Source: Clostridia bacterium (GTDB lineage: Bacteria; Bacillota; Clostridia; Oscillospirales; Acutalibacteraceae). From it: a DNA stretch of 39,590 bases. The stretch covers positions 1-39,590 of the forward strand of contig JAFQCU010000037.1 in NCBI GenBank assembly GCA_017416285.1, given 5' to 3'. The notes under the pieces were generated by a model. That model was not told where the DNA came from. It saw only the letters and a program-made list of their open reading frames with translations, and made no database searches. The translations under genes were made by a program, and so were the position numbers. Each line of letters opens with the position of its first letter. Position 1 is the first letter of the stretch. Below, one piece after another: positions 7,836 through 17,246 of this stretch.

Positions 7836-7865
7836 AAAAAAGATGCACGAAAAAATCGTGCATCT
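7836..7865 (-). terminator. Terminator of the small lipoprotein gene
   Basis: AGATGCACGA (7841-7850) pairs with TCGTGCATCT (7856-7865). Read on the minus strand it is followed by a T-run (complement of the A-run at 7836-7840). Confidence 0.85.
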
Positions 7866-7880
7866 CGTAAAAGCGGGGAA

Positions 7881-8342
7881 TTAGTTTAAATTGATTTTTG
7901 ATATTATTTCATTGTAACATTCAGGAGGTGCGTCACCGCTAATATAGTATGTTACACCGTCAATCACTGTTGTATCCAAACCTTGTTTAACAACGCTTCC
8001 GTCCAAATATTCAATTTCTACATTAATCGTATTCGTGCCGGGCGCAATCACCTCAGTAACCATCCTGTCACTATCAATCTTAAACGAACTGAGCCAAGTT
8101 ATAATTTCATCTAAATATTTGGTAGGAACATTACTCCCTCTCCCAGCGCCATAATATGCATAGAAAGTGATACGTTTAATATTGTTTGTTTTAAAAACAA
8201 ATTTTTTAGTAGAATCATTTGTGGGGGAGTGGTCCGTTTGATTTATTTCGCTATTGTTTTGATGCATTTTGTTCTTGCTACAAGCAGCGAACGATAGCAA
8301 CAATATTATGCACATGACAACTGTTGAAAATTTTTTAAACAT
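7881..8342 (-). CDS. Small lipoprotein of unknown function
   Basis: A 153-residue protein with a lipoprotein signal peptide: KK, hydrophobic VVMCIILLLSFAAC with the lipobox cysteine at about residue 21, then a polar N/S/T-rich linker. It should be anchored to the outer face of the membrane. The mature part (about residues 50-153) is predicted mixed alpha/beta, with motifs RITFYAYYGAGRGSNVP and INVEIEYLDGSVVKQGLD; I do not recognise the family. ATG is preceded by GAGATGGGA. It stands alone on the minus strand with its own terminator; a 12-bp inverted repeat lies on either side (7802-7813 and 8458-8469). Confidence 0.8.
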   Translation of the reverse strand: MFKKFSTVVMCIILLLSFAACSKNKMHQNNSEINQTDHSPTNDSTKKFVFKTNNIKRITFYAYYGAGRGSNVPTKYLDEIITWLSSFKIDSDRMVTEVIAPGTNTINVEIEYLDGSVVKQGLDTTVIDGVTYYISGDAPPECYNEIISKINLN

Positions 8343-8476
8343 TTTCCCATCTCATTTCTGTTTGTATGATTGATTAGATTATTTAATTGCGTCCTATGTG
8401 CAGTACTTTAAGCGATGGTGACAAATCTTAAAACCGTACTTAAGTGTACAATGCATAAATTCGACTTTTGGTTTTG

Positions 8477-10426
8477 TTAAAATATTTTTTGAACCTTAAA
8501 ATCATTTTCACCGAACATATACATATATCCGTCTATATAAACGCCTCGCTGAAATTCAGATACACCTTTAAGAGAAACGTTTGCGACCTCTACAAGATTA
8601 TATCCGTCAAAGTAAAGAACGATATATTTTTGACGTTCACCGTCATTTGAATCATACTTATTAATACCAAGACCTATAAGCTGATTTTTACGGTCAATAT
8701 AGTAAGATTTATATTCGGTTGAATAACCTGCATTTTGCAGTTCATACTTGCAAAAGCTGGTTACACCGTCGGCTGTTTCTTCATAAATTTCAACCTTAAA
8801 GGTGCTCCAATTGGCTCTGCCAATACCCAGAAGCTTGCCGTTTCCAAAGTTTATAAGGGAAGTAGAAAAGCCTTCAATCGTGCCGGTATCCTTATAGGTG
8901 ATGTTATTCAAGTCAGAAAGGTCAAAGAAGAATACGGGGTCTGACATTTCAATTGAAGTGCAGACGTAAGCGGTGTTTTTATCAAAACGGACCGATTGTA
9001 CTTCCTCGTGAGGAGGCGCAAAATCTTTAACCTCAGCAACAACCTTAAAGCTGTTCAAATCTACACAGTAAAGGCTTGCGTTTGACTGTCCTGTAGCCGT
9101 TACCAATATATCTGCTGATACGTTTTCACCGTCAGAGTAACGGTTTTCATAAACAGTGGTGGCATTGGTTGTTGTGACAACCCTTAAAATACCCTCATAT
9201 TCGTCCATACTCCACTGGTCTTTAACGTATCCTCGAACGGTTACCGAACCTTTATTTTCAAATGTATTTCCGCTATAACCAAGACAGGAAATTTCGGTCA
9301 TAGAATTACGAACTTTATTGTCGTTGTCGTCTTTTTTTATGTCGGCAAAAACGTGTGTTAAGAAGATATTGTCTTTTGAAACGTATACATCTTCCGAATA
9401 TGATAAAAACGCTGCTGTGCCCTCAAGATTTAATGATTTTTCATCCAATTTCATTACAACGGTGTATCGGGTATCGCTTAGTTTTTCGGGGGAGATAATG
9501 CCGCTCGCGGGAATGGTTTTCATACCGTCGCCTGTATTAATTTGCGGCAAGAAGGTGCTTTCTTTACCAAAGTCGAGCTCTTGCTTTTGGATAACAAATT
9601 CGGTTAGTAAAATAAGTTTTCCGCCGGTTAATCGGGAAGACATATACCCGCCTGTAATTTCAATACGGTTTTTTTCTACTATTTTTTCAGGGTTGCTTAC
9701 ATCCAGTGCTACCACACCCACGCAAAGCTGTTTGTTTTCATTATAAAATTGTGTAATAACGGTTGCGGTTTTACAGTCGTTTGATAAATAAAATTCCCAT
9801 TTACTGAGGTAATAATTCTTGTTGGGATAAAGTTCAATATGTCCAAGTTCTTTGGAATTCATTCCCGCAATGGAAAACACACGCAAGGTCTGATTATCTA
9901 AATAGTAAACGTGCTTGTCGCTTCGCTTAATGCGGTCGGCTTCTACAATGCCCTCAACCTGATTATCGGTTATTTCCTCATAAGTGTTATCAGTTGACTC
10001 GTAAAGCTCTTCCTTTGCACCGCCCATATTGCTTTCGGGTGCCGCACCGTCCATCATATTGTTTTGGAAGAAAATATCTTCAATTGCTTCGCCCTTAAGA
10101 TTAAAGCTGAATAAATCGAATATATTGTTTTTTATAACTTCAAAGTTGTTTTTGTGTTGCGGCTTTTTAAAGGTTAAAACGTTAAGCTTTTGAATAATGC
10201 CGTAATATTCGCTGTCTGAATAGCGTGAAACATCGGGTGGATTGCTGCTAAAGGGTATAAACAACCATAGGTTACCCAAAACAAGAACAAAGCAGGCGGC
10301 CGCTGCAATTATTGATAACGCAATTCGCTTTTTTGAGATGCTTATAATCTTTGCGTTGGGGTTTGCTTCTTCAAGATATTTATCATCGGTAAGATTTAAG
10401 GCTTTAAACCAATTATCTTTCTTCAT
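8477..10426 (-). CDS. Membrane-anchored beta-propeller domain protein (COG4880-like), likely regulator of the adjacent ECF sigma factor
   Basis: A 649-residue protein. Residues 1-35 are polar and cytoplasmic (MKKDNWFKALNLTDDKYLEEA), about 36-58 form one membrane segment (ALSIIAAAACFVLVLGNLWLFI), and the rest is extracellular. The large outer part resembles the secreted C-terminal beta-propeller family (Pfam Beta_propel): repeated blocks such as GIVEADRIKRSDKHVYYL, GGKLILLTEF, LYCVDLNSFKVVAEV and DGYMYMFGENDFKVQKIF. Its ATG overlaps the sigma factor stop as ATGA, so the two are translationally coupled. Single-pass proteins coupled to ECF sigma genes commonly act as anti-sigma or sensor partners; that role is inferred from context only. 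Confidence 0.8.
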   Translation of the reverse strand: MKKDNWFKALNLTDDKYLEEANPNAKIISISKKRIALSIIAAAACFVLVLGNLWLFIPFSSNPPDVSRYSDSEYYGIIQKLNVLTFKKPQHKNNFEVIKNNIFDLFSFNLKGEAIEDIFFQNNMMDGAAPESNMGGAKEELYESTDNTYEEITDNQVEGIVEADRIKRSDKHVYYLDNQTLRVFSIAGMNSKELGHIELYPNKNYYLSKWEFYLSNDCKTATVITQFYNENKQLCVGVVALDVSNPEKIVEKNRIEITGGYMSSRLTGGKLILLTEFVIQKQELDFGKESTFLPQINTGDGMKTIPASGIISPEKLSDTRYTVVMKLDEKSLNLEGTAAFLSYSEDVYVSKDNIFLTHVFADIKKDDNDNKVRNSMTEISCLGYSGNTFENKGSVTVRGYVKDQWSMDEYEGILRVVTTTNATTVYENRYSDGENVSADILVTATGQSNASLYCVDLNSFKVVAEVKDFAPPHEEVQSVRFDKNTAYVCTSIEMSDPVFFFDLSDLNNITYKDTGTIEGFSTSLINFGNGKLLGIGRANWSTFKVEIYEETADGVTSFCKYELQNAGYSTEYKSYYIDRKNQLIGLGINKYDSNDGERQKYIVLYFDGYNLVEVANVSLKGVSEFQRGVYIDGYMYMFGENDFKVQKIF

Positions 10427-10978
10427 ACAGTTATCCCTTCCTTTTTAAGATAATCTTTAAATCGGTTTCGTGTTCTATGTAAGATAACGCTGACATGGCT
10501 TTCGGACATACCCATTTTCTTTGCGATTTCTTGCACGGTTAAAGTGTACCAATAACGGCGCAAAAATATAATACGTGTGCGTGAATCCAGACTTTCTAAA
10601 AATGCGTTAACAAGCTTTTTTAAAATAAGTTCATCTTCAACCGAAACCATGCCGTTTGGAATACATTCATAATATTCGTTAATTGCGGTTTCGAGGTCGT
10701 TGTTTCGTTTTTGAGCTTTGTTATAGCTATAACGGTCAAGGGCAAGATTTCGGGTAATGCGGCCGAAAAAATACTGTAATTTGTTCGGCTTTTCGGGGGG
10801 GTATCACACGCCAGGCGTTGTGCCAAGTATCGTTTACACACTCGTCGCAGTCTTCTTTTGAACGCAGAATGTTATAGGCAATTGTACGGCAATAATTGCC
10901 ATATTTTTTGTTTGATTCATCAATTGCCGCTTCATTACGCTTCCAATACAGTTCTATTATTTTATTATCTTCCACCAT
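10423..10978 (-). pseudogene. ECF-type sigma-70 factor interrupted by a one-base C insertion in a C7 tract
   Basis: Region 2 is read from the ATG at 10978 (ILRSKEDCDECVNDTWHNAWRVIPP), region 4 from the last 75 codons (SRTRIIFLRRYWYTLTVQEIAKKMGMSESHVSVILHRTRNR). They lie in different frames. At 10795-10801 the coding strand has seven C; reading six would give ...VIPPEKPNKLQYFFGRITRNLALDRY and join the halves into a 184-residue ECF sigma factor of normal size. As given, translation stops near 10736 after 80 residues. Whether this is an assembly error, an inactivating mutation or a slippage-prone on/off site cannot be told here. The gene is coupled to the beta-propeller gene downstream. Confidence 0.85.
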
Positions 10979-11016
10979 GTCACTTCCCTTACATAAGTTT
11001 AAAGGCCTTTTACCTT

Positions 11017-11047
11017 AATAGACGAAAAACAAACCCAAAATCTTACA
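11017..11047 (-). promoter_or_regulatory. ECF-sigma-type promoter of the sigma/beta-propeller operon
   Basis: Minus strand TGTAAG (11047-11042), a 17-base spacer and CGTCTATT (11024-11017). CGTC at -10 with a TGTAA-type -35 is typical of ECF promoters in Firmicutes and unlike the SigA promoters elsewhere in the window, suggesting the operon is autoregulated. Confidence 0.55.
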
Positions 11048-11068
11048 AAGAATTTAAAATAAACATAA

Positions 11069-11165
11069 AAAGCCTATAACTTTTTGCGAGTTATAGGCTT
11101 TCATCATTTCATTAGGGTGGGCTGATGTTCCCATTACCTCACCAAGATTCTTTAATCTTATTTTA
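11069..11165 (-). ncRNA. Candidate small RNA of unknown class
   Basis: On the minus strand a segment with paired elements (AAGATT/AATCTT near its 5' end; GG-TAA-TGGG paired with CCCACC around 11113-11145) ends in a strong terminator: GCCTATAAC/GTTATAGGC followed by five T (11069-11101). No open frame is present, and the terminator lies upstream of the ECF promoter, so this would be a separate transcript of about 100 nt. I compared it by eye with T-box, glycine, preQ1, THF, SRP and tmRNA sequences and found no match. Only the terminator is solid. Confidence 0.4.
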
Positions 11166-11201
11166 GCATATATCATAGTCTTTTACCACATATTTTTGTA
11201 A

Positions 11202-11230
11202 TTGAAAAAATCATATATGTGTGTTAAAAT
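11202..11230 (+). promoter_or_regulatory. SigA promoter of mnmE
   Basis: TTGAAA (11202-11207), 17-base spacer, TAAAAT (11225-11230), 22 bases before the start codon. A short leader with the ribosome binding site GGAAGTG follows. Confidence 0.75.
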
Positions 11231-11252
11231 GTCATTTAAAGGAAGTGAAATA

Positions 11253-12611
11253 ATGTCACGAACAATTGCGGCTATTGCCACACCCTTGGGTGAGGGGTCA
11301 ATAGGTGTTATAAGAATTTCGGGTGATGAGGCCATTGCAGTTGCCGATAAGGTTTTTAAAAGTGTTTCGGGCAAACAGCTGTGCGAGCTCAAAGGCTATA
11401 CCGCCCTTTACGGTAATATAGTTGAAAATGATAAAATTTTAGACGATGCGGTTGCGCTTGTTTTTAAAAATCCCCAAAGCTATACGGGTGAGGACGTTGT
11501 CGAAATTTCGGTGCACGGCGGGCGCTTAATGCTTAAGTCGGTGCTTCGTGCCATTTTGGAAAACGGCGCCTTTCCTGCCGAACCGGGCGAATTCACAAAG
11601 CGTGCCTTTTTAAACGGCAAGCTTGATTTAACTAAGGCCGAAAGCATAATGGGGCTTATAAGTGCCGAAAGTGATGCCGAGCTTAGACTTTCCCGTGCGG
11701 CGCATATTGGCAAGGTGAGCGAAAAAATTGACAAAATCGAGGCGGATTTAGTATCTGCCGACGCTTCAATCGCTGCTTATTCCGATTATCCCGATGAGGA
11801 TATTGAGGGGCTTGATTACGATAGCTTTTTAAGTATGCTCACAAATGCTAAAATTCAGATTGAAGAAATGCTTAAAAATTATGATTCGGGTCGTGTGCTT
11901 CGTGAGGGTATTGATACTGTAATTGTCGGCAAGCCAAACGTTGGTAAGAGTACCCTTATGAATATGCTAAGCGGTGCCGACCGTTCAATCGTTACCGAGG
12001 TTGCGGGTACCACCCGTGACGTTATTGAGGATACCGTAACGGTAGGTGATATTAAGCTTCGTTTAGCTGATACGGCGGGTATCCACAAAACTGATGACAA
12101 GGTTGAAAGCATTGGCATCCAGAAAGCGAAAAACCGCATTGATTTGGCGGAATTAGTGCTTGCTGTGTTTGACTGTACAACTCCGCTTGACAATAACGAC
12201 CTCGAGTTAATTGAAAGCATTAAAAACAAAAACACAATTATAATAATAAATAAGACCGATTTGGAAAATAAAATCGATATGTCGGTTTTTGATGGTTTTA
12301 TGGTTGTTGAAATTTCGGCAAAACAGGGCACAGGCTATAATGAGCTTGCAAGCAAAATTGCTGAAATTTCGGGCACGGCAAACCTTAACCCCGACAGTGC
12401 CGTGCTTATGGGTGAGCGTCAACGTGCTTGTGCGGCAAGAGCGCTTGAAGCGGTTTCGGAAGCGGTGAATTCGCTAGTTTCGGGTCTAACAATGGATGCG
12501 GTTGGCGTTTGTGTTGATGATGCCTTGGCGGCGTTATTCGAACTTACGGGCAAGCGTGTAACCAACGCCGTAACCGATGAAATATTTAAAAAATTCTGTG
12601 TTGGTAAATAA
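11253..12611 (+). CDS. mnmE: tRNA uridine-34 modification GTPase MnmE
   Basis: With MnmG it installs the 5-(carboxymethyl)aminomethyl group on wobble U34 of tRNAs. The 452-residue product has the family's usual length. The N-terminal formyl-THF-binding domain starts TIAAIATPLGEGSIGVIR; the inserted G domain has G1 GKPNVGKST (about residue 226), GTTRD (about 251), DTAGI (about 272) and NKTD (about 332); the C-terminus ends in the conserved CVGK with its functional cysteine. The start is ATG 11253; an in-frame TTG at 11202 is the -35 box of the promoter. mnmG and rnpA, frequent neighbours, are not adjacent. Confidence 0.97.
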   Translation: MSRTIAAIATPLGEGSIGVIRISGDEAIAVADKVFKSVSGKQLCELKGYTALYGNIVENDKILDDAVALVFKNPQSYTGEDVVEISVHGGRLMLKSVLRAILENGAFPAEPGEFTKRAFLNGKLDLTKAESIMGLISAESDAELRLSRAAHIGKVSEKIDKIEADLVSADASIAAYSDYPDEDIEGLDYDSFLSMLTNAKIQIEEMLKNYDSGRVLREGIDTVIVGKPNVGKSTLMNMLSGADRSIVTEVAGTTRDVIEDTVTVGDIKLRLADTAGIHKTDDKVESIGIQKAKNRIDLAELVLAVFDCTTPLDNNDLELIESIKNKNTIIIINKTDLENKIDMSVFDGFMVVEISAKQGTGYNELASKIAEISGTANLNPDSAVLMGERQRACAARALEAVSEAVNSLVSGLTMDAVGVCVDDALAALFELTGKRVTNAVTDEIFKKFCVGK

Positions 12612-12615
12612 AATT

Positions 12616-12650
12616 AACGGTAGAAGCCTTTTAAGGCTTCTACCGTTTTT
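12616..12650 (+). terminator. Terminator of mnmE
   Basis: Near-perfect palindrome AACGGTAGAAGCC / GGCTTCTACCGTT followed by TTTTTGTTTG. Confidence 0.92.
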
Positions 12651-12655
12651 GTTTG

Positions 12656-12758
12656 TTCAAATTATAGTTTATCGGGACAAACCAATTTATATCCGTCGGC
12701 GAAGCCGACACCTTACCTCTTGCCTATTACTTTGCGTAAGCGATAAACCCCAATTTAT
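12656..12758 (+). repeat. Inverted-repeat-bounded intergenic element, copy 2
   Basis: Its first 21 and last 17 bases are identical to the borders of the element at 1783-1945. The interior differs: it carries, in minus orientation, the module found at 28515-28575 (AAGTAATAGG, then GGTAAGGTG, then a mini-hairpin, then GGATATAAATT). The mini-hairpin here is GTCGGC-GAA-GCCGAC (12695-12709). The element ends exactly where the convergent lipoprotein gene ends. Confidence 0.7.
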
Positions 12759-13462
12759 CAATAATAAATCTCTCTGATAACCTCTTCGCTTTGTGCCATT
12801 GTCATACCGGGGGTTATGCGGCTGTTGTAAAGCATGGATATTATGCTTTTATCCTCTTTAGAAAGCGCAGCGGCGTTTCCACGCTGATAAATTATACTGT
12901 CTTTTCTGACCAGCGTGTCCTTGGTGGGCCCAAGTATTTGGTAAATTTCTTCTAAAATAATTGAGCTTCGGTCGGCTTGGCTTATGTCGGTGCGGATATA
13001 AACGTTTCCATCGGTTATAATGCCGGTGTCGGTTTGGAAGTTAAAGGTGGCAAAGCCGTCGGCATCCTGCACCTCAACTTCATTTCTAAACTGCTCAAGC
13101 CCGTAAAAATGAACAACTAAATTTGCTTGTGCTTTGTCGTGAATTTGCATTATTCCGGGGAAGCCATCAATGTTATTCAAATAATCCAGAAAATCGGTCA
13201 AAACCTCGTAATCGGTCATGGTAGCAACACCGTCAATATACAGCATAATGGGGTCTTGCCATTTGGTGATTTTGTCTTTTGCAGAACCGTATTCATTACC
13301 GAAGCAAACGTCGTTAAAATAATAAGCAATTTTGTCAACGCTTACACGGTCGGCATAATAAACGCTGTGGTTATCGGATGGTGTGTCCGAAGGGGTGCTC
13401 TTGTTGTCGCAGCCGGTAAGTAACAAAGAAATTACAAAAAGTAAAGCCAGTAAACGCTTCAT
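12758..13462 (-). CDS. DUF2927 family lipoprotein
   Basis: A 234-residue lipoprotein with signal peptide MKRLLALLFVISLLLTGC (lipobox cysteine 18) and a short S/P-rich linker. The mature part shows the DUF2927 pattern: YYFNDVCFGNEYG then WQDPIMLYI, a middle aNLVVHF segment, SSIILEEIYQILGPTKD, DSIIYQ, and a closing segment LYNSRITPGMTMAQSEEVIREI. The family is described mainly as uncharacterised exported proteins; the EE-Q-LG region looks like a degenerate zinc-protease helix, which is my inference. It is monocistronic with a SigA promoter. The stop codon touches the end of repeat element copy 2, so the last residues may have been changed by its arrival. Confidence 0.75.
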   Translation of the reverse strand: MKRLLALLFVISLLLTGCDNKSTPSDTPSDNHSVYYADRVSVDKIAYYFNDVCFGNEYGSAKDKITKWQDPIMLYIDGVATMTDYEVLTDFLDYLNNIDGFPGIMQIHDKAQANLVVHFYGLEQFRNEVEVQDADGFATFNFQTDTGIITDGNVYIRTDISQADRSSIILEEIYQILGPTKDTLVRKDSIIYQRGNAAALSKEDKSIISMLYNSRITPGMTMAQSEEVIREIYY

Positions 13463-13504
13463 AAAAACACTTCCTTAAAATGAAATATAGAAGATGCTGT
13501 AAAA

Positions 13505-13533
13505 ATTATAACACATATATTAGTCTGTTGCAA
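13505..13533 (-). promoter_or_regulatory. SigA promoter of the DUF2927 lipoprotein gene
   Basis: Minus strand TTGCAA (13533-13528), 17-base spacer, TATAAT (13510-13505), about 45 bases before the ATG. Confidence 0.65.
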
Positions 13534-13598
13534 GACGTGTAATTTGTGAACAAATTGTTAAAAGGTCAGGGAAAGTCAAAAAACTTTTGCAAAAACTA

Positions 13599-13626
13599 TT
13601 GACAAATGGAAAAATACGGTTATAAT
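13599..13626 (+). promoter_or_regulatory. SigA promoter of the hrcA-grpE-dnaK-dnaJ operon
   Basis: TTGACA (13599-13604), 16-base spacer, TATAAT (13621-13626); both hexamers match consensus. Transcription would start at about 13633, at the edge of the CIRCE operator. Confidence 0.92.
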
Positions 13627-13633
13627 GAGGTTG

Positions 13634-13660
13634 TTAGCACTCGAAAGGGTAGAGTGCTAA
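13634..13660 (+). promoter_or_regulatory. CIRCE operator (HrcA binding site)
   Basis: TTAGCACTC (13634-13642), nine bases, GAGTGCTAA (13652-13660): a perfect CIRCE inverted repeat. HrcA binds it to repress the operon at normal temperature. It lies at the transcription start and just before hrcA, giving autoregulation. Confidence 0.98.
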
Positions 13661-13681
13661 AAAATGAAGGGAGTGAAAATT

Positions 13682-14710
13682 TTGGAGCTTACACCCCGTA
13701 AACAAGCGGTTTTAAAGGCAATAGTTAAAGCATATATTGAAACCGGCGAGCCGGTGGGTTCTAAAATTTTAACCGAGCTTATCGAAAACGCTCCCTCATC
13801 TGCAACGCTTCGTAATGAAATGAGCGAGCTGTGCGAATTGGGTTTTTTGGAACAGCCTCACACCTCTGCTGGTCGCATTCCGACAAGCCGTGGCTTTCAG
13901 TTTTACCTTAAAAAGCTTATGCCTAGCGGTCAAATTTCTGAAAACGACAAGGTTTATATTGATAACGCTTTAGAAAATATTACCGAAATACCTGAAAAAA
14001 TTCCTGCTGCGGTGGGCAAAATACTTTCGGATATGACGGGTTACCCCGTTATCAGCTGTCTTATGACTAACAGCGAGGCAACAATCAAAAGGGTTGAGCT
14101 GTTAAGGGTTAGCCGAAGCACGCTTATGCTTTTGGTTATTACAAATGACGGGCGCACACGCAATCGCATTGTCAGAATATCGGGTGATTTAACACCTGAG
14201 GTTTTACAGCGTTTCGGCGATATAATTGATAAAAAAATCAAGCGCCGTCCCATTTCCGAGCTGACACCGGGTTATATGCAGGGCGTTATTGCAAATGCCG
14301 GTATTGATGCTTTTAGTCTTATGCCGCTTTTGAGCGCCGTTTTTGAAACGGTGGGCGAAATTGACAGCGTTTCACTTGATTTGAGCGGTATGCCAAGGCT
14401 TTATGATATTTCATCTAATGAAGAGGCGGCGCACCGAATAATATCCCTTATCGAACGCCGTGACCCGATAATTTCAATGTTTGAGGAAATTGGCTCAGGT
14501 GTAATTTTCGGAAGCGAAAGCGGTTATAATGAGCTTTCTAACGATACGTTGATTGCCGCAAGCTTTAATTCAAATGATAAATACCGTGGATATATAGCTG
14601 TTTTGGGACCTAAACGCATCTCATACGAGCAGATTATTCCAAGTATTGAATATATTGCTGAAAAAATAAACAACCTTATTTCAGAGGCGCAAAAAGATAT
14701 GGAGGATTGA
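13682..14710 (+). CDS. hrcA: Heat-inducible transcription repressor HrcA
   Basis: HrcA represses chaperone genes by binding CIRCE, with activity maintained by GroEL. The product has the N-terminal winged helix (LTPRKQAVLKAIVKAYIETGEPVGSKIL, then SSATLRNEMSELCELGFLEQPHTSAGRIPTSRGF) and the GAF-like and dimerisation regions ending in MSVIGP-like VLGPKRISYEQIIPSIEYI. I place the start at TTG 13682 (342 residues), which has AAGGGAG 8 bases upstream and aligns with family N-termini. An ATG at 13664, in frame, would add six residues but has only CIRCE sequence as leader and no ribosome binding site. First gene of the heat-shock operon. Confidence 0.95.
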   Translation: MELTPRKQAVLKAIVKAYIETGEPVGSKILTELIENAPSSATLRNEMSELCELGFLEQPHTSAGRIPTSRGFQFYLKKLMPSGQISENDKVYIDNALENITEIPEKIPAAVGKILSDMTGYPVISCLMTNSEATIKRVELLRVSRSTLMLLVITNDGRTRNRIVRISGDLTPEVLQRFGDIIDKKIKRRPISELTPGYMQGVIANAGIDAFSLMPLLSAVFETVGEIDSVSLDLSGMPRLYDISSNEEAAHRIISLIERRDPIISMFEEIGSGVIFGSESGYNELSNDTLIAASFNSNDKYRGYIAVLGPKRISYEQIIPSIEYIAEKINNLISEAQKDMED

Positions 14711-14714
14711 TTTC

Positions 14715-15206
14715 GTGGAAGAAAATAAGGAAAACATAAAAACAGAAAAAAAGAAAAACAAAAAGGACCAAGAAATTGAAAATTTAAAGGCCGAGCTGGA
14801 AGCAAAAAACGACTTGCTTTTGCGCACCGCTGCTGAATTTGATAATTTCAAAAAGCGTACCGAACGTGAAAAATTAACGGTTGCCGAATTTGCAAAAGCA
14901 GGACTCATAAAACAGCTTTTGCCGATACTTGACAATATCGACCGTGCCGCACTCTCGGAAAAGGGCAGTGAGGATTATATAAAGGGCATTGAAATGATTG
15001 TTAAGCAGTTTGAAGCGACCGCTACAAATTTAGGGATAGAAGAAATTGCAAAGGTTGGCGACACCTTTAATCCCGAGCTTCACGAAGCAGTAATGCATAT
15101 TGAAGATGAATCAGTCGCAGAAAACACCATTACACAGGTTTTACAAAAGGGCTATAAAATTGGCTCAACAGTTATAAGACCTGCAATGGTTCAAGTAGCA
15201 AATTAA
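14715..15206 (+). CDS. grpE: Nucleotide exchange factor GrpE
   Basis: GrpE releases ADP from DnaK. The 163-residue product has a long N-terminal coiled coil (residues about 15-60, K/E-rich, ending RTAAEFDNFKKRTEREK) and the C-terminal beta domain with the family motif GDTFNPELHEAVMHIEDESV and KGYKIGSTVIRPAMVQVA. The start is GTG 14715, 8 bases after GGAGGA (14701-14706), which itself lies inside the end of hrcA, giving tight coupling (4 bases between genes). Confidence 0.96.
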   Translation: MEENKENIKTEKKKNKKDQEIENLKAELEAKNDLLLRTAAEFDNFKKRTEREKLTVAEFAKAGLIKQLLPILDNIDRAALSEKGSEDYIKGIEMIVKQFEATATNLGIEEIAKVGDTFNPELHEAVMHIEDESVAENTITQVLQKGYKIGSTVIRPAMVQVAN

Positions 15207-15222
15207 AACATTAATATATTAA

Positions 15223-17070
<1,848 letters not shown>

Positions 17071-17100
17071 TTATTCAGGGGAATAATTATTTGTAAGTGA

Positions 17101-17228
17101 AAAGATAATAGTGAATAGTGAAAAGGTAAGGTGTTTGCTTTGCAAACAATATATAAAGCGCTCTTTGAGCGCACCGAACCTATTCACTATTACTTATTAC
17201 ATATTACTTTAAGCGTTGCAAGGCAACG
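17101..17228 (+). repeat. Palindromic intergenic element with three mini-hairpins, between dnaK and dnaJ
   Basis: Arms AATAGTGAATAG (17107-17118) and CTATTCACTATT (17180-17191) are a perfect 12-bp inverted repeat, with inner GGTG (17130-17133) and CACC (17172-17175). Inside are GTTTGC-TTT-GCAAAC (17133-17147) and GCGCTC-TTT-GAGCGC (17158-17172); after the right arm comes CGTTGC-AAG-GCAACG (17214-17228). No T-run follows any of them, so transcription into dnaJ is probably not stopped. Confidence 0.7.
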
Positions 17229-17246
17229 ATTTTTAGGAGAATTGTT

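Noticed and set aside
10620-10841. A third reading frame through the middle of the sigma gene
   Set aside because: Shadow frame across the frameshift region; the joined region 2-region 4 reading explains the sequence better.
11069-11165. T-box or other known riboswitch upstream of the sigma gene
   Set aside because: No T-box sequence or other aptamer hallmark, and the terminator lies upstream of the sigma promoter; kept only as an unassigned RNA candidate.
13664-13681. ATG 13664 as start of hrcA
   Set aside because: It would be preceded only by the CIRCE repeat and an A-run; TTG 13682 has AAGGGAG at proper distance and aligns with family N-termini.
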